Below are positions 27,401 through 37,901 of a stretch of 64,000 nucleotides of DNA, piece after piece. Within the stretch, counting starts at the first letter, position 1. Every line of letters begins with the position of its first letter. Source of the stretch: Mactra quadrangularis. Lineage: Eukaryota; Mollusca; Bivalvia; Venerida; Mactridae. The translations under genes and the position numbers were made by a program. Location: assembly GCA_025267735.1 (NCBI GenBank), contig CM046294.1, forward strand, positions 35,619,222 through 35,683,221. Direction: 5' to 3'. The notes beneath the pieces were generated by a model. It saw only the letters and a program-made list of their open reading frames with translations. It had not been told where the DNA came from and ran no database searches.

Positions 27401-30400
27401 TTAGTACCGATAGGAAACATAAGTAATTACATCACATATTTTAAATCTTTCTAAAATCTAATGTCATAAAGTAATTTGAAATAAATGCTAGTTTTAAAAA
27501 CCAATTTACTATATACAGCCCTGGCAACGAAGGACTTTGCAAATAAAACTCATGTCGGTCCAGACTTTCGGAGTCAACATACATATATCATATATAATTT
27601 AATCTAAATGCTCTGACATCGGGGTCACGTGCCATAAATACACAATTGTACATTTTCATTGTTTATTTTCGGATATGTTCTGTCTTTATTGTCCAATTAG
27701 ATGAATATATTGATTTAAGGGTAAAAACGTTGACATATGTTTACTTTAAACGATATATATATATGTATTTATATGTTTACATTCGTATCTATATATTGCT
27801 GATCGGGGCGATACACACTGTTTGTTGATTCATTGTTATTTGCGTGTAATAGGAAAACCTCATCAAATATAATTATTAGGGTTCTAGACAACCCTATTCT
27901 AAGGTTCCCAAAACTTGTCCTTTTGTAAATTAAGTCTAACGATATTCATGTTTACATCATAAACTTTGTAATGATTTTGTTACATCTGTCACTAGTCACA
28001 TACGGGAATATAAGGCGTGGCTAATTTAGCATCCTTTATTCTCTGATTTTTAAATAAAATTTTCGTTCATTTGAATTCGTAAGCAACTTAGAAAATGGAA
28101 CTGCGCGACTGGCGAAATAATTCGTGTGCAAGTAAGCACGCACTTTTGCATCAGCATGTGGATAAGATTATCAAATATTTGTATTATTTTAATTCACAAG
28201 CATTTTTTATGTTGTGGCATGTTCAATAAAAAAAATGCCAATAAAAATACGTATATTATTTGATATTTATGTGGCTAAAAATGTGAGTAACAGATGCATA
28301 CCCTTTAAATGATGTAACATTCTGATATTCAATACATGGTTGTCGTTTGTTAAAAATTTCGAAATGACTGTTTGATTACGTATATCAAACAAGCCGGGTA
28401 AATGGCGAGCCTACCTCGGTGAGGCGATTATGTTATCTTGGAATTTCATTCAAATCTGCAATCATTTGACATACCAGAAAAGATAGTTTGAACAGTTTAT
28501 CAACTTTAGTTAAGTTTCATATTAATAAAGAAGTGATATATCACTTCAATGAACGCCTTTGATATGGTTACCCTCTGATAGGACCCTGCCATTATATAGA
28601 TAATTGAACCCTAGCTCGTGATTTATGGCCCCGAGACGCGTAGAGTTTCCATGATGAAATATTTTAGAATATAATCTATAAAATTAGACATTGAATTAAT
28701 CATAAACTTTTTTACTGGTGATATAACGTAATGATAGAGTAATTTCTGTCAGCGCATGTAAGAAATAAAACCCTCCCCCGTTTAACTTGCAGCGTGTTCA
28801 GTTACCCATAACGTTCCAAAACGTTCTGTAACGGAAGGAAGTGTCGGAACAACTCAACCCAAGGACAACTCTACCCGAGACAACTTAATTCCCTACTAAC
28901 GGATTGAGTTGTCCCAACTTTCAGTTGAGTATTTGCACAGGTTGAGTTGTCTTCGGGTTGAGTTCTACCGTATCCGCAACGTTAGCTAACGGTAGTTACA
29001 AAACACGGGGTTGGTCATATGCAATGGCATTCGGAACACCTCGACAATTCATTGAATGAATAAACTGGGAAGGATTCGTGGGGGTCCACCAAGAATATTT
29101 GGGTTTTTGCTATATTCGCGAGGGAAAGTACAGGCGAAGCATGTAACGTTTATGCAAAATAGCTCTTGTCGTAAACACAAACAAGTTTGTATCATAATTA
29201 TATGTGACTAAATATTATTTGGCGACGTGATAAAATCATGTACTTATGAACTAGAAATGAGACATTAATCATTGCCTAAACTATCGTGGACTTTTTTACT
29301 TCAACACCGGTTAAAGCATTTCGTTTAGTCATGTTTCGCAAAACTGGATCCAAAATGGCGCCTAAATATGTCCGAGTTCATCCACAGTAAATGACCGAGG
29401 AGTTCCGAATGTTGTTAAGGTTATATATTTATAGAGAGCTCGAAGAGATAGTTTAACGGTAACAAGAATCTGTTTTGTATTGTATCACTGAATTTCGACA
29501 ACAAAGCGGTAGTCGTATTTTGAGGCCGGAGGAAGTCGAATTTTGCGACAGACTGGGCATTGAGGAAGTGATAAAATGCGATGAAGTTAATTATGCCTGA
29601 CGCACAAATGAGTTTTTTTAATTGATATATCTTTAATGTACATGGTAGATGGTATGTTTATTTAAATACTCGACATTGGCTTAACTAGGAAGGAATGTAT
29701 TATATTTGAGTGTGATACCCTTTTCAGTCTATAAACATATGACTGACTATGCATTTTAGAAATGGTATAACAGCTAGTTTACCTAACGGACTTGGGTCCA
29801 TACTCCCCGCAGCGGTTATTTCCCTTTATTTAATCAATAACCACTGCCAACACAAGTGAAATGCGTCCCTCAGAGAGCCGAAAAACTTTTTTCATCTTTT
29901 CTTTTACAATTCAATATTTTCAATAAATTTAGTCTTCTCTTAGTAAAATATGATGTTCAAAGTACATAAAGGGAAAAAATAAATAGTATTAATAAATAAC
30001 TTGTAAAAAACAAGATTAATTTTATCCTGACACTGGTTACCTAAAGTGCGTAAAATTGCATAAATAACAAAATGTTACGCAAAGTAAATATTAAGTGGAT
30101 AATTGTACTTATTTTAGTCATTTAATATATAAATGTTATATTATTCAGTATCATATACATAAAATTTTATCATAAATACTTAAGATTTCTCAACAAAAGC
30201 ATCATGTAAGTAGCGTGATGTGGACCAAGGACCCTATTGGGTGGACAACACAGCTCATTCCCGACCTTGATCACTTTCCGTTGTAATTTATTGATGAATT
30301 AAACAATTTTGGTACATAATGATATATTTTTATTTAGACAACGGTGGCCCACTCTCATCCAATCAAATTGCTTAAAAAGTGTTTGATAAATCTCATACCA

Positions 30401-33400
30401 CACGGTTAAGTGTTTGATATTATCAGACCGTTTTCTCCGTGCTTAAAACTCGAGAAAACAGTGCGTAAAAGTATGGGATGGATCCTGGCTTTTCAAATAG
30501 GGTGCACACTAAAAACAAAATGCAATGTTATAGTTTGTATTAAAACGGCAATGTAAATTGGAAAATTCTTATTCATGATCTCATTTGTCGACCAGCAAAA
30601 GTCATAGTACAAACCATTGTAAAAAGTCTAGATCCACCCCATTATCAGTTTAATACAATCACGCAACTGCTGAGAATATACACTCATATTTTCAAGGTGA
30701 AATGTTTCAATAAGCTTATCTGTATTAATTTGAAAGCCAACCAAAGTTTTGAGAAATTATCTGTCCTTTTTGGCTGTAAGGCATTTTTTGCTTAGTGTAA
30801 AATCTATTGCAAACGAATTATTTATTGAGTTCATCCGAACAAGTTAATACGATATGTTATGTTAATTTAAAGAAAACCAAGAAACTATAATTAAGACAGA
30901 AACTTTTCGATCAATTGTTTTTTTGGATAGTTCATACTTGCAACAAAACAAATATTGTTAAGGCGTTCTCGTGCACAAATGTTTGTATAACATTATGTAT
31001 TTTACAATGTAATTGAGATTTTTCTACCATTTATGTTCACGAAATTGGTCTTGATGGTTTTGAAGCAGGTGAACAAAAATATAGGTAGGGTTTGATTCAA
31101 AGTTCCACTTGTCCCTACATTATGGAACGACCAGTTTTATGTAACACAATGTTTCATTGGCAAAATATGTTAGCATACGTAGGGGTGGTGGCTTATCAGC
31201 CTCACTAAGTTTGGTTAAATAAAACACACAACCTTTATTTTCATTACATTCTCGTTCCCAGAGTCTAATAGGATTCTCAATACTAGTATTAAGAATCCTA
31301 CAAGACTCTTGGAACGAGAATGTTTTCAATACTGTCATGCAAGTAAATTTTGTTACTTGGTTCGTCGAATTAAGAACCAAATAGTTCGTCACAAATGGAT
31401 TTGGTTGAATATATGCAGAAATACTCTTTGATTATCAATGTAAAAACAAGCGAGTAATATCTACTGTCTTATTCACTGAGCCACACGTACTGAATGATTA
31501 ATTTAAGTCCTCAAAAGAATTAATACTATTTCACTGTAACACAATAGTGTGGACTCATTTGCGGTGTTTTGAAAATTGATGAAGGACTGGATTGTATTAT
31601 TTTAACGTTATTATTTGGCAACATTAACCATGCACTGTATGCATAGTCGTGACTTTCCGTATGAAATATCCGTAAATTCACGAATATATTACTTTAACCT
31701 TAGTAATACGACACCATGAGGCATCTTAGGACTTTGTGTAGTGGCAAAACGTACCACCTCATAAACATAATCGTTATATGCTTTACAAATACATGTTAAC
31801 CCGACGTCGCGCGGATTCCATGATTTTTTATTAAAAAGCCTAAGCGAAAGTGTATTACACACACAATGGGCATTTCCATTTATGCAAGTCCTTCAGTCTT
31901 AAACCATATCACAAATTTATTATAAAAATATGAATAAAGAAATAAAGTATGATAATAAAGAGACAACAGATGTCGTTAAATCATATATAATTAATATTCA
32001 GTCAATTAGTAAAAGTAATAAGTAAGTCATATTGTTGCTACTATGTTACTAGTGTTTGCGAGATTACAAAAATATCAACCTGTGCTGGAATAGAACCCGG
32101 GGTATTTCGATTGACAAGAGAGTACTTTACCTCTGCACCACAAACCGTTTGATATAATACAATCGTTACTTTTTCATCCATACCTTATATTGTCACTCAT
32201 CAAAGCAACGAAAGTTGATGAATATATACGAACTAAGCCGTAAATCGATACGGAAACTAATGAAGTGCACGTTTAATGTTGTCAAACAATAACACACGTA
32301 ATGTTATTTTGTACATGTACCGACCGTACTAGTTTGAAGTTTGCATACGTTATGTTATATACGTAATTTTGCAGATTATGTGATATATATAAATGTGAAA
32401 CTGCATTGGCACCATTTCCTATCTAATAAATCCCTCGTGATAATTATGATTGTTAAAAAGGCATTTGTGGAAAGGAACTCGAATGGGCAATTATTTTGGA
32501 AAAAATTCAACTGAATAATATAGAAATTTTGTAACAGTCAATAACATTACAACAGGATCTAATTTTATTTAACTGATAGTTAAATAAATATAGAATACCT
32601 TTTTACTTTAGATATTTTGAGGGGAATTAAATGAGACAGGAAATAAAGCGCCATGATCGTGCGACCACATGCACGACTCATGCAGATCGGTTCGTCTCCA
32701 TTCGGAGACAAACACCAAAATCAACAGCGTAAGCCAACTCTTAGCAAAACATTAACAGCTCTGGTAACCATGCATTATTTCCTTTCTCTATGAAAAAGGA
32801 ATGGCATAGTGTTTAGGAACGACCAGAGACAGTCAAATGCTTCGCTTTAAAAGGGCGAACGCTTGGCTATATGTATGACATATAAGTCAAAATAACGATA
32901 TACACATTAAAACTGTGATGTTTTCTAACACAAATTATATACTAACGAATGAGTTGTCAAAGTAAGCAGTTTATTATGTCAATTAAATTCAATTGGTCTC
33001 TAATTCTGTCTTACTTAAGCTTGCAGATTCTTTGTTTATTATTTAATTAGATATTTAAATATTATTACAAAAATATACTGAAGACTTTTCAAATTAATCA
33101 AAAACAAAATTAATACAGTCACACGTTATATTTTGTATATTCCTATACCCTGTGTTTAAAATCATAAACATGTCCCCGGGGCGTATATTTAATATTATCT
33201 AATACGATTTACATAGGCAAGGGAGTTAAATAGGATCTTAGCACTTGCCATTGTTGCCTCCCTTTGTGTCAATTTAATGTAATTTTTAATAACAAATAAT
33301 ACGGTCTGTATGCTTTTTAAATCTTGACCGTTCTATTTTCCTTCTTTTTCTATATTTTTCTTTTTGTACTTTTTATCTTACATTATTTTTATGAGAAATA

Positions 33401-36210
33401 TGGTCTTAATTGAATGTTCACACGTTTACTAGTTATAACAATGTTAAAAAGTGATGAAATATATAAAACAATAACATGTACTTACAGCTTAATAGTGCTC
33501 CTGGTTAGCCAAAACAGTATTTAGTTCTGTGATAAAGAATTATTCCTATGACGAATCACCACTGTAATTATTTATCAAATATAATTGTTAATTTGAATCT
33601 TTTATAATTGTTTAACTGCACATTATGTACATAAGCACATTAATAATATTTACATTCATGAATTACACTATATACAGGTCGTCCACGTAAACATTGCGTA
33701 TATAAACATGGTATGTTTAATTACACACCAATATTTAGGGGTGAATTATTTATACAATTTTATAGTTTGGTTAGTTTACACTTGTTTTATTAAAATATAA
33801 ACACATATTTATAAAACATTTACAAAGAAGATAAACAATATTTGAAATAAATGTTGAATATCAAAGTGGTGTGTGTAAGTCAGCAAAATGCTGTTCATGC
33901 ATCAACTTATTCACCTATTTAGTGGACAGGTCCATTATTTAAAGAACAATAACACGCGTGACCTAGAATACGACCTGTAATTGTATTTATGAGTTTTAAT
34001 AAGCTTTCGCACGAAATTCACGACACAAAATTTAATATCGTTTAAGTTCAATGCCCACTATATTATTCTGAGTTTTATGTGGCTTTAAGATGGCAGTAGT
34101 ATAAACACGTGACAAAAGAAATGAAAATGGACATTATAAACTAACAATTTCATACCCGTTGTCTAAGTCGGATAGAATACTCGTAGCAGTTTGATATGGG
34201 ATTTATCAACGAGCTTCGCTCGTTGATAAATCCCATATCAAACTGCTACTCATGCTCTATCCTATACTTAATTTATCTTATTTCTTTGGCAGTAATTGTA
34301 AATCAACCGCATTTTTTATCATTCAATGTTATTTTTCGCTACATTACGCCTAACACATTTTAGGCTTACAGTTATTGCTCGTTAAAATTTAAACATAGTC
34401 ACATAGTACTTCTTGCATCACGTGATTCATGTGAAGGCAGTGGTTAAAGTAGCAAAGCGTGACGTAAGCACTGTGAGTTTGACTTGGGTCTAGCCTGGAT
34501 TACCTGCCCCTCCTAATAGATAGGTATTGTGTAGAATACGAGCTCGGGAACCAGACTAGGTTGGGTCCAGTATGAAGCAAATTTGAAATTATTACTGTAA
34601 CAAATGCAATATAGTGCTTTAATAAATACGATTGTCTCGCTGAGATAGATCTACACACATAAATGATGACGTCATCATTACTTGTGAACCACATTTCATC
34701 AATGAATTTTAGTTTTAATGGCGTATGCAATTCTTTGAAAGATGTGCTGACATGTAAATGAAGCGTTTTTTTCTTGTAATCACGTGATGTTAATGTGTCT
34801 GTTTACCTCATCCAAGCGTCTAGAAGACATTTTATGATCTCGTTTGGAACGTGTTCATCCATTTATCTTGACGTTCCATTTGTTTTCTCTGTGAGTCGGT
34901 GACGAGGTAGAAATTACCTCGTACAATTTATGAGTCAGTGTTCAATCGATCAATTCACCTTACCAAATGTTCATACCGCCTACCACAGGTTGGTTCGAAT
35001 AACTGAGAACGCCTTGGTATGTGATCAGACGAGTTTTTGCTTCATTCCTTTCATTCTTGTCGCCGTTTTGAATGACTTTGCGCATGTTACACCACTAGAA
35101 ATATTACCTAGCGCCAAAATATTGATGATCGAACATTATGCAGTCTGATAAATTGCTATTATTGTTTTATTACAAATGTGACTATGTTAATATTCACGTC
35201 TTATGTCTTTTTGCACTTTTTTACCGTACAGCATATGATGTCATATCTTAAAATTTTGGTATTTTTTATGACTGAAAAGTATTATTTAGTTATATTGTTA
35301 AAGGTACTAGTTCACATATGTGGTTATTTTTTCTATATATTTTTAGATGCCACTCAGTGTCTGTATTTGCGTCAAAAATTTCTTAATATCTAAAGACAAA
35401 CTGACCAAATGGTTGCAAGAAATATACAATAAAATTCACAAAAATGCACTAAAAGTGTCTGTACCGTGACATACGGGGAAGAACTGCTGCTACTTGCAAC
35501 ACCATCATTTGTATTTGTTTGTCAATTTGCATTAAATTGTCATTATCCGCGATGAAGGTTAGACTGATACGCATACGTACTTTGTTTGTGAGAAAGACAC
35601 TAAGTTTAAGGTTATTATATCTGCTATGGTTTGTTAATATTTCTTTTATTTGGTTTTACATTTATATACCGTTTACTCTATCTAATGAGCTTGCATTACG
35701 TATTTATCATAAGTTTAAAGTATATTTTCTGTATTTTTTCAGGCTGTAGAAGACAGTATGCAAGTTGTTTGCAAATGTCACGGTGTTTCCGGTTCATGTG
35801 AACTCAAGACCTGCTGGCGATCGATGGCAACATTTCGCCAGATCGGCGCCATTTTGAAAGAAAGTTTTGATGGAGCGACGGAAGTTAAACTTGAACATAA
35901 GAAAAAGCGACCAGCGTTGGTTCCAGTTAACAACCAGTTCAAACCCCCAACCCGTTCCGATATTGTGTACTTAGTTGCCTCCCCTGATTTTTGCGAACCG
36001 GATCCGAAAACGGGTTCATTGGGTACGAGTGGCAGAGTTTGCAATAAGACTTCGAAAGCCATTGATGGGTGTGACTTACTGTGTTGTGGGCGGGGCTATG
36101 AAACTAGAACAATGACCATCGTTGAACGGTGTCAATGTAAGTTTTACTGGTGTTGTTACGTGAGTTGCGAGAAGTGTACGAGAACTGTCGATGAACACGT
36201 GTGTAAGTGA
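9233..36210 (+). CDS. Wnt4: Wnt4-type Wnt ligand gene (5' exon missing)
   Basis: This gene encodes a secreted, lipid-modified Wnt signalling glycoprotein that binds Frizzled-type receptors. Three exons (9233-9468, 16918-17195, 35743-36210) join in phase with GT..AG borders and give 326 codons plus a TGA stop. Seen: [54 protein letters not shown] and the cysteine-rich C-terminus ending HVCK. There are 24 cysteines, the usual Wnt number, and the serine that receives palmitoleate lies in CHGVSGSC. N-glycosylation sequons are NCS and NKTS. The match throughout is closest to Wnt4, whose usual length (about 350) leaves about 25 residues for the missing signal-peptide exon. The ATG at 9246 is internal: the exon opens with a 3' splice site and four codons (ALAK) that also align to Wnt4. 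The 5' limit is therefore a splice site, not a start. Confidence 0.95.
11284..11800. repeat. 36-bp minisatellite, about 9 regular and 5 degenerate copies
   Basis: Unit 36 bp: TATTTTTACAACCTATGGCA followed by AGTTTTCTAATGTCAA. Copies from 11291 to about 11610 are nearly identical; to the right the unit decays (CAAGCTTTTACAAGC, CTCAGGTCAAT). The period is a multiple of 3, so frames stay open on both strands. Located in Wnt4 intron 2. Confidence 0.95.
15276..15350. repeat. ~70-bp palindromic hairpin element, copy 3
   Basis: CATTATCGTTCCCAGAGGCT at the left and ACGTCTGGGTATGAGAATG at the right, with inner arms GATTCTCGATA and CGCGAATCTTGAT. In Wnt4 intron 2. Confidence 0.8.
15835..16240 (-). mobile_element. 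tRNA-derived SINE, minus strand
   Basis: The minus strand begins with a tRNA-like head (CAGTGGTAGGACGCGCG as box A region; GGGTTTGAACCCA as box B region). It continues with the same body as the 24.8-kb SINE and ends GTGTTGCGACGGAGTTAAACC. Confidence 0.75.
16918..17195 (+). CDS. Wnt4: Wnt4 third coding exon
   Basis: The acceptor GTTTCAG ends at 16917 and the donor GTACGT starts at 17196. The exon completes the split glycine codon, giving [20 protein letters not shown], then [23 protein letters not shown] and [10 protein letters not shown], all Wnt4 hallmarks. It ends on a complete codon, so the next exon starts in phase 0. Confidence 0.95.
17458..17502 (-). mobile_element. tRNA-like SINE head fragment
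   Basis: The minus strand has GATGGTCAAGTGGTAAAGAC followed by GCGCG, a tRNA box A region. No box B or body is seen. Confidence 0.4.
17951..18290. mobile_element. Nonautonomous DNA element, same family, copy 2
   Basis: TACAGGTACTAGTTCACAGA at the start and CTGTGAATGAGTACCTTTAA at the end. The interior aligns along its whole length to copy 1. In Wnt4 intron 3. Confidence 0.85.
18444..18606. mobile_element. Foldback element made of GACAACTCAACCC arrays, copy A
   Basis: Four forward copies of GA(C/T)AACTCAACCC at about 16-21 bp spacing, a short centre (ATTAGTACTAGGGGA), then three inverted copies (GGGTTGAGTTGTC type). Outer ends carry AACGTTACGG. The whole can fold into one long stem or several short ones. 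In Wnt4 intron 3. Confidence 0.8.
21427..21752 (-). mobile_element. CpG-rich nonautonomous element (CAGTCCCATAAA family), copy 1
   Basis: The minus strand aligns along its length to the copy at 45.57 kb: ATAAAAATAGCCGTGAGGGC, GATCAAGCTCCGCAAGGACC, and AAGCCACGATTTTA at the far end. One terminus survives as CAGACCCATAAAC; the other is lost. Much richer in CG dinucleotides than its surroundings. Confidence 0.85.
22985..23640. repeat. ~51-bp minisatellite, decaying to the right
   Basis: Unit about 50-51 bp: TGGTTGCTATTGGGATGTAA, CTGCTATTGTAAATATGATG, CTATTGGGCGG. About seven recognisable copies to 23380, then scattered GGCTGCTATT-like words to about 23640. The open frame it makes is repeat-derived. 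Confidence 0.9.
24095..24315 (+). mobile_element. SINE body copy without head
   Basis: Matches the 24.8-kb SINE body (TTTCTACGGCTATTCTCC, CAGTTATCAATCACTGACGG, GAGCAGTGAGTAGGTTGACT, CAATGTGTTGCCATGG) and ends at a C-run. It lies 430 bp upstream of the full-length copy in the same orientation. Confidence 0.75.
24744..25049 (+). mobile_element. Full-length tRNA-derived SINE with 13-bp target-site duplication
   Basis: The head has RNA polymerase III promoter-like boxes (GGCTAGCTCAGTTGGTAGCG; GTAGGTTCGAGC), followed by a body and the tail ACGGCATTAAACC plus an A-rich end. AAAGATGGTTGTT occurs perfectly on both sides (24731-24743 and 25050-25062), the mark of target-primed insertion. Family assignment by eye: like tRNA-headed molluscan SINEs. 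Confidence 0.9.
26655..26715 (+). mobile_element. tRNA-like SINE head fragment
   Basis: CCCCAGTGGTAGGGCGCATG and CAGGTTCGATTTCCTG resemble box A and box B of a tRNA. The stem pairing is poor, so it is a remnant and not a functional tRNA. Confidence 0.45.
26898..27206. mobile_element. Tc1/mariner-type nonautonomous element, copy 1
   Basis: TACAGGTCGT at the left and ACGACCTGTA at the right, perfect 10-bp inverted ends including a TA on each side, as expected of a TA target duplication around CAGGTCGT ends. Length 309 bp, noncoding. The second copy at 33.7 kb is inverted. Confidence 0.85.
28809..28990. mobile_element. Foldback element made of GACAACTCAACCC arrays, copy B (inverted)
   Basis: Read on the minus strand, this aligns to copy A: AACTCAACCCGAAGACAACT, the centre CCGTTAGTAGGGA, and GTCCTTGGGTTGAGTTG. 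Outer AACGTT words are again present. Some units have lost bases. Confidence 0.8.
29028..29411. mobile_element. Element with CATTCGGAACTCCTCGG inverted ends
   Basis: Left end CATTCGGAACACCTCGACAA; right end reads CATTCGGAACTCCTCGGTCA on the minus strand. Length 384 bp, no coding capacity. Solo or paired ends of the same type occur at 3.65, 3.76, 37.9 and 38.05 kb. Confidence 0.65.
31247..31322. repeat. ~70-bp palindromic hairpin element, copy 4
   Basis: The best preserved copy: CATTCTCGTTCCCAGAGTCT is mirrored by AGACTCTTGGAACGAGAATG, centre ACTAGT. TTTTCA occurs on both sides (three bases before the left end and directly after the right end). In Wnt4 intron 3. Confidence 0.85.
32078..32148 (-). 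mobile_element. tRNA-like sequence, probable SINE head
   Basis: The minus strand has GTGGTGCAGAGGTAAAGTAC (box A-like) and CCGGGTTCTATTCCAGCAC (box B-like). The acceptor stem can only pair with several G-T wobbles. No SINE body is recognised. Confidence 0.4.
33673..33979. mobile_element. Tc1/mariner-type nonautonomous element, copy 2 (inverted)
   Basis: Ends TACAGGTCGT and ACGACCTGTA. The minus strand matches copy 1 (GTGACCTAGAATACGACCTG, ACACACCAATATTTAGGGGT on the plus strand). 307 bp. Both copies lie in Wnt4 intron 3, about 6.5 kb apart in opposite orientation. Confidence 0.85.
34172..34262. repeat. ~90-bp near-perfect hairpin
   Basis: Left arm GATAGAATACTCGTAGCAGT, TTGATATGGGATTTATCAAC, GAGC; loop TTC; right arm is its mirror. 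About 32 pairs next to the loop are perfect and the outer 12 have three or four mismatches. In Wnt4 intron 3. Too long for an ordinary transcription terminator; it looks like a foldback element. Confidence 0.9.
35299..35548. mobile_element. Nonautonomous DNA element, same family, copy 3 (truncated)
   Basis: Starts TAAAGGTACTAGTTCACATA and follows the family until CAATTTGCATTAAATTGTCATT. The last ~100 bp and the right terminus are missing. It ends about 195 bp before the last Wnt4 exon. Confidence 0.8.
35743..36210 (+). CDS. Wnt4: Wnt4 last coding exon
   Basis: The acceptor TTTTTTCAG ends at 35742 and the exon runs 155 codons to TGA at 36208-36210. It carries the lipidated thumb loop [16 protein letters not shown] and the cysteine-dense C-terminal finger ([22 protein letters not shown]), with 16 of the 24 cysteines. 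FDGATEV and the PDFCEPD region match Wnt4. The ATG at 35758 is internal. Confidence 0.95.
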   Translation, partial: AVEDSMQVVCKCHGVSGSCELKTCWRSMATFRQIGAILKESFDGATEVKLEHKKKRPALVPVNNQFKPPTRSDIVYLVASPDFCEPDPKTGSLGTSGRVCNKTSKAIDGCDLLCCGRGYETRTMTIVERCQCKFYWCCYVSCEKCTRTVDEHVCK

Positions 36211-37354
36211 TCTTAAACTCAAATAAACACTTTAACAAATTAGTTTCATACAAAAAATGTGTTCGATATGTATATATACCTTTGTGTTTTGAGACACGAA
36301 CCGGATATTGACTTGCTGCGCATGTTTGAAATTTTACCGGAAGTGACGTGATATGGTTGAAACAGAAGTGGGTGGGGAAATGTTTTTGTGCATCATTAGC
36401 AAGCAAAAACTCACAGTTGAGAATTTCAGATTTGGAGGAAAGTGGGCTGACAATTCTAACGAAAGAGATTGCTTCCCATAACGTTTTGAGGTTAGAAATT
36501 CAAAAACCACGTGATATAACTTTTAAAGACGACCACGTGATTGGACAATGCGTGTTTTGATTGGTGGAAGTTATTTTGTTACGTTGGATTTATGATATTC
36601 GTTGTCGAATGGTTCAATTTATGTGTTAACACGAACTTAAAACGTATAAACGTGTATAGATTATAGAAATGTTTATTAAAATTGCATAAATCATAGTTTG
36701 TACAGTTTGGATCTAAATTAAATCATTTATGTATATGAATAACTGTTTAAAGATATAAATAATTCGTAAATCTCCGAGTTTTTAGATAAAAATAATGTAA
36801 TAATGTTGTTTCTATTAAATATTGCACTGTATACTAGTAGTATCCGAATTTACTTATATCCGATTTATACTACAAAAATTGAAAAAAATCTTCTATATGT
36901 ATTTATTATTAAATATTTGCATTTTCAGTAAACTTTAGTATATTTGACTGAAAATCTTCAGCACAAAATCGATATTTAAATGGGTTTTTTTACTTTCTGT
37001 AGTGGCGTATTTTGAATTTCCTGCGCAAAATACTCTATTATCAGTACATTCGAATCAATTTATTTAAGGTAAATTTTAATAATGAAATCAGATGGTATAA
37101 TATTTATAATGCTATGATAATGGCCTATATTTGGCTAATGGTAACATTCAGTTCAGATGATGTCAAAATAATAATGAAAATGTTTTTACAATTAATAATT
37201 CAAAGAAATCCTGAATATCAATCATGTCTCTTTATAACGTATTTAAAAATCTCTATCAAGTGTTGTCATTTTAGACAATTTTTGTTAACATTCTGACGTC
37301 TAGCGTCGTTTTTTTATTATTACACTGCCGTTCAACATGTTTTTTTGCTAAATC

Positions 37355-37485
37355 ACGGACATTTTACGCATTTTTTCCGAAACACTGACGTTTTACGCAT
37401 ATTTTGTCGAAACACTGACGTTTTACGCATATTTAGTCGAAACATTGAAGTTTTAAGCAATTCTTTACGCATATTTTGTTGAATT
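37355..37485. repeat. 30-bp tandem repeat, about 4 copies
   Basis: Unit GAAACACTGACGTTTTACGC + ATATTTTGTC, two perfect-length copies flanked by degenerate ones (TCACGGACATTTTACGCA; GAAACATTGAAGTTTTAAGC). In the probable 3' UTR or 3' flank of Wnt4. Confidence 0.85.
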
Positions 37486-37611
37486 ATTGACATGATTTGT
37501 TAAACAATTATATATTTATGTATGTGTTTCTCATCGAAATTATTATTAGTACATAATGTAGTTTCTTCAGCTAAATGTCATATTTCTTGCCATTATTATA
37601 GTTATCGGCGA

Positions 37612-37617
37612 AATAAA
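37612..37617 (+). promoter_or_regulatory. Candidate Wnt4 polyadenylation signal
   Basis: AATAAA followed within 10 bases by the GT-rich run TGTGGTACTTTGTTGT, the usual layout of a poly(A) site. An earlier AATAAA at 36222-36227, only 12 bases after the stop, is an alternative. If the later site is used, the 3' UTR is about 1.4 kb and includes the 30-bp repeat at 37.36-37.48 kb. This is inference; no transcript is visible. Confidence 0.35.
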
Positions 37618-37901
37618 TGTGGTACTTTGTTGTATTGATCACTGTTTATAAATTTTCTTATTTCAAATGATATTTTGATTAGAACTGCTTCCGGAATAAA
37701 AAACAGTAGCATTAACATTGTTTAGATAATTTTTACTTCGACTTTTGAATGATTATTATGTCAACAATATAAAATTTCCCAATTATTCAAAGATTTGGCG
37801 GGACCTTGTGAAAAGATACTGTAATGAAATAGCCTAGGAAGGCTGGTTTGGTGACCTGATCGCCATAAGTGAATAAATGAAAAATCTGATAATCTGACCA
37901 A

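Larger units (their letters stand above)
17196..35742 (+). other. Wnt4 intron 3 (18.5 kb)
   Basis: GTACGT..TTTTCAG intron. It holds the transposon-derived elements listed between 17.4 and 35.55 kb. The remainders 18610-21425, 21755-22980, 25065-26650, 27210-28805, 29415-31245, 31325-33670 and 34265-35295 show no gene or repeat that I can name. Confidence 0.85.

Noticed and set aside
34172..34262. Rho-independent-type terminator or microRNA precursor
   Set aside because: Animal DNA, no T-run, and the arms are too perfect and long for a typical animal microRNA; kept only as a foldback repeat.
34930..35749. Several 70-75 codon frames just before the last Wnt4 exon
   Set aside because: Intronic, partly within a transposon copy; no domain recognised.
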